A stretch of DNA of 64,000 bases from Zanthoxylum bungeanum (lineage: Eukaryota; Streptophyta; Magnoliopsida; Sapindales; Rutaceae): positions 1-64,000 of the forward strand of contig SKCR01036114.1 of NCBI GenBank assembly GCA_019454045.1, written 5' to 3'. Positions 55,324 through 64,000 of this stretch are shown in pieces (the first letter of the stretch is position 1; every line of letters starts with the position of its first letter). A program made the translations under genes and the position numbers. The notes under the pieces were generated by a model. That model saw only the letters and a list, made by a program, of their open reading frames with translations. It ran no database searches and had not been told where the DNA came from.

Positions 55324-57421
55324 TGATGAGCGGAAAATATATCAATATTTACCGCCCCTTTTACTTAATATTTTGTTTAGTTTCTCGGGTTTGATGAACT
55401 TTTTGATATGTTTTATTTTATTTTGCAGATAAAATAATATCGGGACTCAATGAAATCATTTAGGACGAAATGTGGATCAAATAAGGGCAATTATTGGACT
55501 TGATATATTAATTTTGGAGATTGGAAACTTGAAAGGGCGTTTTTTGACGAAGTGCAGTTTTGGAAATTCCAGTTTTGCGCATCTGTCGTATTCGGGCATA
55601 ACTGTTTACTCCGATATCGGATTGAGCTGATTCAAGTTCCAGATTAAAGAAGACTCAAAGATCTACACTTTGAAAAAGAACATATTTTCAAATTATGATG
55701 ATTTCATGACCAAATTGATGAACCATCCAGAAGTGTGTGGAGTGTAATTATTAAAAGTCATTATCAATCATTTTCAAAGCAAAATATTAATTAATAAATA
55801 ATTAATAAAAATTATCAAATCACCACCACCAAACAAGATAGATTATTGGAGCAATTATGGATTTGGTGGAGTAATTAGTGGAGAAATTAATAATGGATTT
55901 GGTGGAAAATTGATTGATGATTTGATGGTGGCAAAACTTTGCCTATAAATACCAAGTCATTTCATTTGTAAAATTCATACTTTCTTCTTTGAAATCCTTA
56001 ATGAAAAAATAAAAAGATTGTATCTAGTTTGTTTATTTTTAGTTTTCAGTAATTAATTTTCAATTTCGCACTTTCTTTTCTTTACTTTTCAGTTTTACTT
56101 TCCGTAATTTACTTTTACGCATAACACTTTCCTTTCTTTACTTTTCAGTTTTTATTTTTCAACCATGAGGAGGTAACTTCCCTCTTCCGAGGTGAAAGGT
56201 AATTCTTTTACTGTTACTATCTTAGATTAATCTCCCTTAGACATAACATATTCACTATTCTAAAATTTGACTTAAAAAGGAATACCGCTATATTGGTCGG
56301 TGGGCTATTTAATTTAAACTGTTAAACCTGACTAAGCAAGGATACCGCCAGATTGGTCGGTTGGTAATTTAATTTTGGTTCCGCCTTTATGGCTGGTTAT
56401 TTCTTTATCGCCTACATGGCAGGTTCATGGACAAATTTTACCGCCTTTATGGCTGGTCGGACTTAACTTGACTTAATCAGGGTACCGCCTATATGGTCGG
56501 TTGGTTTTAATCTCACAAGTGATTATGTTATACTAAGGGAGATATCTAAGTTAGTAATTAGTAAAAGTAATTCCTTTTATCTTGGCAGTTTATTTTCATT
56601 TACTTTCCCGCTTTTACTTTCTCGCAGTTACTTTTTAGCATTTTTATTTTATGTCTTTTAAGTTTTCATTAGCCATAGCTATGTATTGTAACTAAGTTAG
56701 TATCTAGGGTTGTGATGAATTTCAATATAACCGGTTTATAAGGGGTTAGAGAATAGGTTGGGTAATTTAAAGATTTATTTATTGAGTCTTAATCTTAATG
56801 CTTTTTATTAACTGGCCATTAATAAAATTGATTAGGTAAACTTAAAATGAACTAGACATATGGATTTTAAGTTTAAGACCTTAGACTCAATAACCCACGA
56901 TCTTCCTTGAGGATAGATAACCCTTTTAATAGATTTCCTTACAGGATAGGAATATACCTGTCGGGCGGGGGTAGCCATAATTGGAACTTAATCTTAATGA
57001 ATCTAGGTAATTTGGTTGACATAGACATATGGTTCAATTGGATTATACTAGGTATTTGAAATTGACCATCGGAAGAGGCTTTTACATAAATTAGTGTTCC
57101 AGGTTAATAAATCAATATATTACCCAACTTTAAGATAACCACTTCATCTTCTAAATAATATTGGAATTAATCACAACCCTGGATAGTTTTTATAAATTTG
57201 GATTTTTCTCAAACTACTTTTAAGCAATTTTATTTACTTGTTTTAAATTTAGAATCATCGTCATTTCAAATCAATCAATCAAACAACCTGTTAGATACTG
57301 GTAATCAGTTGGCCCCATAAATTAATAACAAAAAGGTTTTAAGTCCTCGTGGGATCGATACTTTTTATACTACTTGAACGATACGTGCGCTTGCGTTATA
57401 CGTGTGTGATTACGTCGGTCA
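55324..57421 (+). repeat. G4 5' LTR (about 2.10 kb)
   Basis: TGATGAGCGG start, TCGGTCA end. Contains a TATA box at 55944, six ACCGCC...GGTCGG-type units (56282-56505) and CCACCAAA-type short repeats upstream of the TATA box. Confidence 0.92.
55944..55951 (+). promoter_or_regulatory. TATA box of G4 5' LTR
   Basis: TATAAATA in GCCTATAAATACC, conserved with G1 and the G3 3' LTR; an identical box is at 63777-63784 in the 3' LTR. Confidence 0.6.
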
Positions 57422-57427
57422 AGTTTT

Positions 57428-57445
57428 TGGCGCCGTTGCCGGGGA
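57428..57445 (+). other. Primer-binding site, tRNA-Asp (G4)
   Basis: TGGCGCCGTTGCCGGGGA, perfect over 18 bases, 6 bases after the LTR end. Confidence 0.93.
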
Positions 57446-57552
57446 CTTATTTATCTTTCACTATTAATTTAGGGGTTAGATACGTTACTTGTATCTAATT
57501 TCTTTTTACTTATTGTTTTTGTTTTCTTGTGTTTCAGGTTCTCAGAAACTAC

Positions 57553-59003
57553 ATGAGACGAACCAGAAGCTTTGAACTCCGATCGCTTGACCCAGAAATT
57601 GAAAGAACCATCAGACAGTTGAGAAGGGAAATGCGAGAGGCCAAGAAGCTTTAGTCAACATGGAACCTGAACCTTTGAACGTTGCACCACCAATTCCCAT
57701 TCGAGACAGAACCATTCCGGTGGTTGACAGACTCATTTCCTGTATTGTACTTCCTCCCTTACCAGCAAATGCGTGTGACATCAAAACATGCATTCAGATG
57801 ATTCAGCAGTCAGTTCAGTTCGGGGGAAATGCAACTGAAGATCCTAATTCCCACATCAGCAACTTCCTGGAAGTTTGCGGCACTTTTAACTACAACAAAG
57901 CATCAGAAAAAGCAATGAGACTGCGTGTTTTTCCATATTCCCTGAAGGACAGAGCTAAAGTTTGGCTACATTCACTACCAGCAGGTTCTATCACAACTTG
58001 GAACACTTTAGCCACCAAATTTCTTGCAAAGTACTTTCCACCAGCCAGAACCGGAAAATTGAGGAATGACATCACATCCTTTGTACAACAAGATTCAGAA
58101 TCCCTCTGCGAAGCTTGGGAAAGGTACAAAGATTTACTCCGGAAATGTCCTCACCTTGAGATTCCAAAGTGGCTACAAGTTCAGACCTTCTACAATGGAC
58201 TTTCTGGAATAATGAGAACCACAATCGATGCTGCTGCTGGGGGAGCTTTAATGGCGAAAGGAGAAGATCAAGCCTGGGACTTAATTGAAGAAATGGCCAA
58301 CAACAATTCCTTGTGGCCAACAGAAAGGAGCATGATCCAAAGAATTGCAGGAATTTATGAAGTTGGAGCAAACACAGCAGTGAATACCAGGCTGGATCAG
58401 ATATGCAAATGTCTAGAAACACTTAGCACGCAAGTTGTGAACATCACTGGATCCACAAGTTCACCATATGGAGGAGCACCAGTACCAAACCAACATGAAG
58501 AGACGGTGAATTATGTCAACAATTTCAACAGACAGGGGAACAATTCATATTCCAACACCTACAACCCAGGGTGGAGGAATCATCCTAATTTATCATGGAG
58601 CAACAATTCAGGCCAACAGCAGAACTATCCACCTGAATTCCAGCAACAGAACAAAGGCCAGGAGCAGGCAAATGAATCAGGAATAACAGAAGTGTTGACC
58701 TACTTGAAAAAGATGGAAGCAAAACACGACTCTCAAGCAGCAAGATATGACACTATATTTCAAAGCCATTCAGCCTCTATCAAAGCACTAGAGAATCAAA
58801 TCGGACAACTAGCCAATGCTCAGAGTTACAGCCCGCCAGGTACCCTTCCTAGCAACACAGAGCCAAATCCAAGAAACATGGGGAAAGAGCAATGTCATGC
58901 CATCATGTTAAAAAGCGGTACTGAAATTAACAAAGATGTTGGAGTCAAAACAGCTGCTGAGGAAGTTCCAAAAGAAACAAAGCAACAGATGGAGGAAAAA
59001 TAA
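57553..59003 (+). pseudogene. Athila gag (G4), nearly intact
   Basis: The family start MRRTRSFELRSLDPEIERTI at 57553 runs 33 codons to a TAG (57652). A frameshift leads into the 447-codon frame beginning at 57660, which ends at 59001. Retrotransposon gag domain at about residues 70-190 of the long frame (KVWLHSLPAGSITTWNTLA, WERYKDLLRKCP), an Asn/Gln-rich stretch at about 300-350, and a probable coiled coil (SIKALENQIGQLANA) near 380. No zinc knuckle. The long frame alone might still make a Gag-like protein. Confidence 0.85.
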
Positions 59004-59664
59004 GCAAAGGAAAAAGAACAGATCACTCCACCTCCACATTTTCCTCAACGTCTTCAGAAGAACAAATTGGACAAGCAGTTTTCTCGGTTCCTGGAGATCT
59101 TCAAAAAGCTGCATATCAACATTCCATTTGCAGAAGCATTGGAACAAATGCCCACCTATGCCAAATTCATGAAAGATATTCTTTCACGAAAACGGAGATT
59201 GGGAGATTACGAGACAGTAGCATTAACAGAAGAATGCAGTGCCATCATTCAGAGGAAACTTCCCCCAAGTTGAAAGATCCTGGCAGTTTCACTGTTCCTT
59301 GCGTCATAGGAGAACATAACTTTGGTAAGGCTTTGTGTGATTTAGGTGCGAGTGTTAACTTGATGCCTTTTTCTATTTTCAGGAAATTACAGATTGGAGA
59401 AACAATGCCAACATCAGTCTCACTACAACTTGCTGATAGAACGCTTGTATTTCCGAGAGGTGTAGTTGAGGATGTGCTGGTCAAGGTTGACAAATTCATT
59501 TTTCCAGCAGATTTTATTGTCCTTGATATGGAGGAAGACACAGACGTACCAATCATCCTTGGGAGACCATTCTTGGCTACAGGTCGAACCATTATTGATG
59601 TACAAAAAGGAGAATTAACCATGAGGGTACAGGACCAAGAGTAACATTCAATGTTTTCAAGGCC
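59004..59664 (+). pseudogene. Aspartic protease (G4)
   Basis: After the gag stop, the linker (59067-59273) and protease (59234-59644) read in two frames. The protease keeps the [11 protein letters not shown] active site, [15 protein letters not shown] and the [14 protein letters not shown] box. A one-base loss ends it at 59644, just before the conserved TFNVFKAMNFP. The catalytic residues are the best preserved of the three copies. Confidence 0.82.
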
Positions 59665-60236
59665 ATGAATTTCCCAGATGATGAAAAGAAGGAGGAATGT
59701 TTCAAACTCGATGTGATACACAGTACCATTCAGAACTCTGATGAAAGACAAAGTTCTACTGACAAACTTAAAACATGTCAATTGCCTGTGGAGCCTAAAG
59801 ATAAAGCATCTTTTGCACTGAAAGAGCCAATTCTTGCTCTACAAGCAACAGAAGAGAAAAGTTCCACCAGCTCAACGAATTGGAGGAATTTCACAATCAG
59901 CCTTTTGAGGATGCCAAATTGTACAAAGAAAAGGCCAAGAAAAGACATGATGAGAAGTTAGTGCGCATACAACTGGAACCAGGGCAGAAGGTACTGTTAA
60001 ACAAATCAAGGGTGAAATTCTTCCCATGGAAGCCAAAATCACGGTGGTCAGGTCCATTTGTGATCACCAAAGTTTTACCAAATAGAGCCGTTGAGATACA
60101 TGATCCTGATGCTAACAAAACTTTCAAGGTTAAAAACAAGCGTGTCAAGCACTACTGGGGGAATCATTTGAGCGACAAAAAAAAAGTGTTACACTTTCAG
60201 ATCCAGCTTAACGTTCGAGAAGCCAAGTCTGGCTGA
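59665..60236 (+). pseudogene. Post-protease spacer joined to integrase tail (G4 pol deletion)
   Basis: 59665-59961 reads the spacer (FPDDEKKEECFKLD) and then, after DKLKTCQLP, integrase sequence matching G3 39780-39870 (VEPKDKASFALKEP). 59880-60236 reads the integrase C-terminal domain ([21 protein letters not shown]) to VKHYWG and a short tail. RT, RNase H and the integrase core are gone. The same join occurs in G1. Confidence 0.85.
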
Positions 60237-60321
60237 CGACTTTAAACTTAGCGCTAGCAGGGAGGCAACCCATGCAATTTGTGTATATATTGTGATTTGG
60301 TGTGTTTTATTTTTGTGTGTT

Positions 60322-60333
60322 TAATTTTTGCAG
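60322..60333 (+). other. Putative splice acceptor before orfX (G4)
   Basis: TAATTTTTGCAG|G, preceded by a T-rich stretch, ends 17 bases before the orfX ATG at 60350. G3 has TTTTTGTAG|G at the same place. It may let orfX be translated from a spliced mRNA. Confidence 0.35.
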
Positions 60334-60349
60334 GATTAGTCATTTCAAA

Positions 60350-60889
60350 ATGGAAGATGCTCTCGCAAATCTTCGCAAGCAATTTACTTCTCTCCCTCAA
60401 AAATCTCTGATGAAAGTCTACAAAGCTCGCTTGGAACGGATGAGGTTACTGACAATTCACGGTGTTCCTAATGATATTCGTTGGGTAATTGAAGCACGAG
60501 TCCGATTGGCAGGTGAGTCTTCTGACTCTTCATTTTACATCTGCCTGGTTTTGGAAGAAGCACCTATGCAAACAAACGAAGAGCTAAGCAAATGGGTGTT
60601 TGTTTCAAATGTGCACGATTTAATTGCAACACTCGTTGTCGTTCTTTAGGAATGGTGTCTGATAATCGCGAAGACAAAATTAAATTCATTAGGGATGGCT
60701 TGAGTAAGGAGTCTTTAGATGAAATATCTTCAACTCTTGAGACGCATCCCAGTGGATATGTTCACATTGCCATTCGCAAATTACATACACAATTCCAAAA
60801 AGAAAGACAACAATTAAGTCTCGGAATCTGACTCAAAAAGACCCTGTTTGCCAATTTATAAGAAAATTGGATGGGAAGCTTGTCCCTGA
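60350..60889 (+). pseudogene. orfX, frameshifted copy (G4)
   Basis: MEDALANLRKQFTSLPQKSL start, then VYKARLERMRLL and RVRLAGESSDS. A shift near 60530 and another near 60590 precede the Cys cluster (VCFKCARFNC, then CRSLGM). A further shift near 60800 precedes the conserved end (ESDSKRPCLPIYKKIGWEAC) at TGA 60887. Residues shared with the G1 copy lie in frame despite the indels, so the breaks are recent. Confidence 0.82.
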
Positions 60890-60922
60890 CGCATAGACGT
60901 CAATCAAGCCGTTACTTTTCTT

Positions 60923-60996
60923 GTAAATATTATATCTTTTTGTCTTTTCTAATAATTGTGATTTGTTTTGTTGTTTTCTTTTATTTTCTCCGACAG
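60923..60996 (+). other. Putative 74-nt intron between orfX and LOG (G4)
   Basis: GTAAATATTATATC donor and TTTTCTCCGACAG acceptor, conserved with G1 (3219-3283). A second acceptor-like CCTTTTCAG|G ends at 61091, 70 bases before the LOG ATG. The 84-codon hydrophobic frame at 60871-61125 overlaps this interval and is not conserved. Confidence 0.4.
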
Positions 60997-61160
60997 GATC
61001 CAGATTTTTTTACTATCACGATTTATTTTACTATTTTGATACTAATCGTCCTCTGGAAGATACTTGTGCTATTTTTACTCACCCTTTTCAGGTACTATAA
61101 ATTCAGCTCGTCAATGCACTTTTGAAGGCATCCTGATTTGAGAAAGAAATACATAAAAAC

Positions 61161-61805
61161 ATGGAAGCCACTTCAAGAAGACGAGTTGAAAACATTTGTG
61201 TGTTTGCGGTAGTAGTGTTGGTACTAGCCAAGCAATACATAGAAGCAGCAAAGAATTGGGTCGAGTCTTAGCTACAAGGAATATGCACTTAATATATGGC
61301 GGGGCAATCTTGGACTAATGGGGATCGTTTCAAAGGCCGTTCAGGAAGGAGGCAGTCATGTCTTGGGAATCATCCCAAAACCCTTAGCAGAGGCAAATCT
61401 TATTGGATCATCAAACGGAGAGGAACTGATCGTGCCAGGTATGTCTGAACGACTGGTAGAAATGATTAACCGTGCTGATGCTTTTATCGCTTTGCCAGGT
61501 GGCTTGGGTACATTGGAGGAAATTTTTATTGTCTTATCTTGGGCAAACCTGAACATACACCAGAAACCGCATGGACTGCTCAACGTTGATGGATTTTATG
61601 ATTTTCTTTGTGTTTTCTTGATGATGCTCGGAGAAATGGGTTCGTGTCAAAACCTTTGAAAGAACTCCTCTTTACTGCCAGAACTGCTCCGGATCTAATA
61701 GACCAACTCATAGCCTATGAACCTCAAGTTGACCCTATCCTTTCAAAGATAAATGGTCCGAGGACGATCATGGTAAGAGGCGTCGGATTAATCTAGATCT
61801 TAACC
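61161..61805 (+). pseudogene. LOG family, frameshifted copy L4 (G4)
   Basis: MEATSRRRVENICVF start, then a one-base loss at about 61207, a second indel in the YGGG loop near 61303, and a third near 61618. The central frame 61318-61659 reads IIPKPLAEANLIGSSNGEEL, MSERLVEMINRADAFIALPGG, LGTLEEIFIVLSWANLNIHQ and HGLLNVDGFYDF, closer to typical LOG than L3 in the last segment. The end reads DDARRNGFVSKPLKELLF and DLIDQLIAYEPQ, then in a shifted frame GKRRRINLDLNL and TAA. It retains the ten residues deleted in L3. Confidence 0.88.
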
Positions 61806-63140
61806 TTTAATTTCCTGTAGATTTCAGCTAACCAAGTACGACCTTCTTAACTCTCCTTTACTGTTTAAGACATTGGGGACAATGTGTCATTTAGGTTGGG
61901 GGAGGGAATTAGTTGATTAGTACTTGTTTTTAGTTTGTGTGTTGTTTTTATTTTTAGTCCAAAATTTTTCGAAAAATACAAAAAAAAATTGAAAAATTTT
62001 CAAAAATTACAAAAAAATTTGTGTTTTTGTGTTTTTATTTTGACTAAGAAGGTGAAATTGGTAAGAGATAGCTGAGTAAGGAGTTTCCACTCCTGAGACG
62101 TATTTCAAACCTATTTCGAAACAAGTTAATTTTTGTTTATTTCCTTTTGAATTATTAATTTGTAGATTCTCCATAAAACTGACTAAAATGGATCTTCATA
62201 TGCTTAGTTGGCAGGTATTATCAACATGCATAGTAACAAACGGACATGAGCTGTAACTGACAGGATTGTAATATTCAGTGCTATAGTTTAATTGGAGGAA
62301 GCATCTCAAAAAGTGATGGAGTAAAAAAAAAAAAAAAAAAAAAATAAAGCATCTAAGATCCGGGTTATTAAGTCTGTAAGGGTGTTTTAACACCTAGTGC
62401 CCTAAAGCCAACTGGTTTTGTGAGTCACTGGCCCAAAGCTCGCTACATGGATCAAGGATGTTGCAAAAATATTTATATCTAATGTCTGGGTAATTAAGTC
62501 CGTAGGGGTGTCTTAACACCTGGTGCCCTAAAGCAAACTGGTTTGGGAGCCACCGACCCAAAGCTCGCTACATAGACAAGATATTGTATATAAATAAAAA
62601 ATAGAGAAAAAAAAGAAAAAGAAAAAATCAGAGAAAATCAGAAAAAAAAAAAAAAAAATTTTACTCCATTACTATAAAAAGGTGTGAAATCTAATAGAAC
62701 CTTAGGACAAAAATATTATTCTCTTATCAATTGCACTTGTGACTGTTGTGGGCAAAAATGAGTTGATTAATATTTTGCTGGCTGTGTATATGGAGAATGG
62801 TAAATATAATCGGAGAATTTACTTATTCGGTAGTTTAGAAAGAAACAAAACAACTAGTAACTTGGAGTAGAAGTTTCACTGATTAGTCATTAACTTCTTT
62901 ATTCTCTTTTCTCTTGTCTTTTTGCTTTTGTGTGCATCAGTTTTAACTAACTTTTTACTTTTGTAAAACGTTTGTGGGTATCGTTCCTGTAAACCCTCAC
63001 GAGACTACAACTCGTCCACTAGGGACACCTAGGGGTTTAAAGGCTTATTGCATACGCTAAATGCAACCGTGATCCCTACGAAAGTGGCTTAGTTTAATTT
63101 TAATTTTATTTTGTTGTTTTGCTCGAGGACTAGCAAAATG
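61806..63140 (+). other. G4 3' non-coding region
   Basis: Begins with GACATTGGGGACAATGTG and TTGGGGGAGG, a motif set often found after coding sequence in Athila-type elements. A-rich runs lie at 62322-62343 and 62641-62658, two tandem units at 62360-62575, and the conserved hairpin region ACGAG-ACTACAA-CTCGT at 63000-63016. No supported coding frame. Confidence 0.75.
62360..62575 (+). repeat. Two ~125-bp tandem units after LOG (G4)
   Basis: Each unit contains GTAGGGGTG or GTAAGGGTG, a GGTGTTTTAACACC-type hairpin, a CCCTAAAGC block and CGCTACAT. Homologous to the three units of G3 in reverse. Confidence 0.88.
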
Positions 63141-63155
63141 TTAGGTTTAGGGGTG
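63141..63155 (+). other. Polypurine tract of G4
   Basis: TTAGGTTTAGGGGTG immediately before the 3' LTR start. Confidence 0.8.
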
Positions 63156-64000
63156 TGATGAGCGGAAAATATATCAATATTTACCGCCCCTTTTACTTAA
63201 TATTTTGTTAGTTTCTCGGGTTTGATGAACGTTTTGATACGTTTTATTTTATTTTGCAGATAAAATAATATCGGGACTCAATGAAATATTTAGGACGAAA
63301 TGTGGATCAAATAAGGGCAATTATTGGACTTGATATATTAATTTTGGAGATTGGAAACTTGAAAGGGCGTTTTTGACGAAGTGCAGTTTTGGAAATTCCA
63401 GTTTTGTGCATCTGTCGTATTTTGGGTATAACTGTTTACTCAGATATCAGATTGAGCTGATTCAAGTTCCAGATTAAAGAAGACTCAAAGATCTACAACT
63501 TTGAAAAAGAACATATTTTCAAATTATGATGATTTCATGACCGAAATTGATGAACCATCCAGAAGTGTGTGGAGTGTAATTATTAAAAGTCATTATCAAT
63601 CATTTTCAAAGCAAAATATTAATTAATAAATAATTAATAAAAATTATCAAATCACCACCAAACAAGATAAGAAATTAGTGGAGCAATTATGGATTTGTTG
63701 GAGTAATTAGTGGAGAAATTAATAATGGATTTGGTGGAAAAATTGATTGATGATTTGATGGTGGCAAAACTTTGCCTATAAATACCAAGTCATTTCATTT
63801 GTAAAATTCATACTTTCTTCTTTGAAATCCTTAATGAAAAAATAAAAAGATTGTATCTAGTTTGTTTATTTTTAGTTTTCAGTAATTAATTTTCAATTTC
63901 GCACTTTCTTTTCTTTACTTTTCAGTTTTACTTTCCGTAATTTACTTTTACGCATAACACTTTCCTTTCTTTACTTTTCAGTTTTTATTTTCAACCATGA
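63156..64000 (+). repeat. G4 3' LTR, first 845 bases
   Basis: TGATGAGCGG start. Nearly identical to 55324-56170, and cut by the window end. TATAAATA at 63777-63784. Confidence 0.92.

Larger units (their letters stand above)
55324..64000 (+). mobile_element. Athila-type element G4, non-autonomous, carries orfX and LOG
   Basis: Plus-strand: 5' LTR, perfect tRNA-Asp primer site, gag, protease, integrase tail after a pol deletion, orfX, LOG, two tandem units, polypurine tract, and the first 845 bases of the 3' LTR at the window end. Inserted into A0 RT sequence; GTGAC (55319-55323) would be the left TSD. About ten differences between the two LTRs over the first ~330 bases suggest a fairly recent insertion. 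Confidence 0.92.

Noticed and set aside
60871..61125. 84-codon very hydrophobic frame between orfX and LOG in G4, tempting as an env-like membrane protein
   Set aside because: It overlaps the orfX end and the putative intron, is made of T-rich sequence, and is not kept open in G1 or G3.

Overview
The window is plant nuclear DNA, most likely from a dicot. It is AT-rich, contains no bacterial-style operons, and is almost entirely nested transposable elements: Ty1/copia, Ty3/gypsy of the Athila/Tat type (tRNA-Asp primer site), a chromovirus-like gypsy family and one CACTA DNA transposon. I cannot name the species. I see no ordinary single-copy host gene; nearly everything readable belongs to a mobile element and most of it is broken.

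Layout, rebuilt from LTR ends, primer-binding sites, polypurine tracts and target-site duplications (TSDs). The outermost layer is an old minus-strand Athila-type element, A0, at 16222-55323. On the left, a plus-strand Athila G2 (to 16221) sits in A0; a chromovirus-like element T (8813-14149) sits in G2; an Athila G1 (3009-8812, minus) sits in T; a copia C2 (150-3008, plus) sits in G1; and a copia C3 (1-149, minus) sits in C2. In the middle, a copia-type solo LTR S (18068-18138 plus 46530-48629, TSD CAAAT) sits in A0 and holds a complete Athila element G3 (18139-46529, minus, TSD TCCTG). G3 holds a CACTA element (18271-24611, TSD TAG) and a complete copia C1 (26580-36606, minus, TSD RTAGT). 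On the right, A0 holds a solo LTR T2 of the T family (50034-54370, TSD TCTYA) and an Athila G4 (55324 to beyond 64000, plus).

The biologically interesting part is the Athila family. Between integrase and the 3' LTR, where some plant retroelements carry an env-like gene, A0, G3 and G4 carry the same two extra genes in the same order, and G1 keeps the first plus the start of the second. The first ('orfX') encodes about 179 residues with a basic stretch followed by a Cys-x2-Cys-x4-Cys-x3-Cys cluster, which resembles the small cysteine-rich nucleic-acid-binding proteins of carlaviruses. The second is a LOG-family protein (cytokinin riboside 5'-monophosphate phosphoribohydrolase), intronless, with PGGxGTxxE and VYGGGNxGLMG motifs and an unusual C-terminal tail of basic residues plus LxLxL. 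orfX is open in G1 (3316-3855) and LOG is open in G3 (37858-38481); the other copies are frameshifted or truncated. G1 and G4 share one deletion that removes reverse transcriptase, RNase H and the integrase core but keeps gag-protease, the integrase tail, orfX and LOG, so they look like a non-autonomous subfamily that still carries the cassette. G3 is the full-length form.

If these readings hold, a long-lived lineage of LTR retrotransposons transports a cytokinin-activation enzyme and a virus-like nucleic-acid-binding protein. Expression would presumably use the LTR promoter (TATAAATA present) and splicing to acceptor-like sites seen just upstream of both genes; this is inference.
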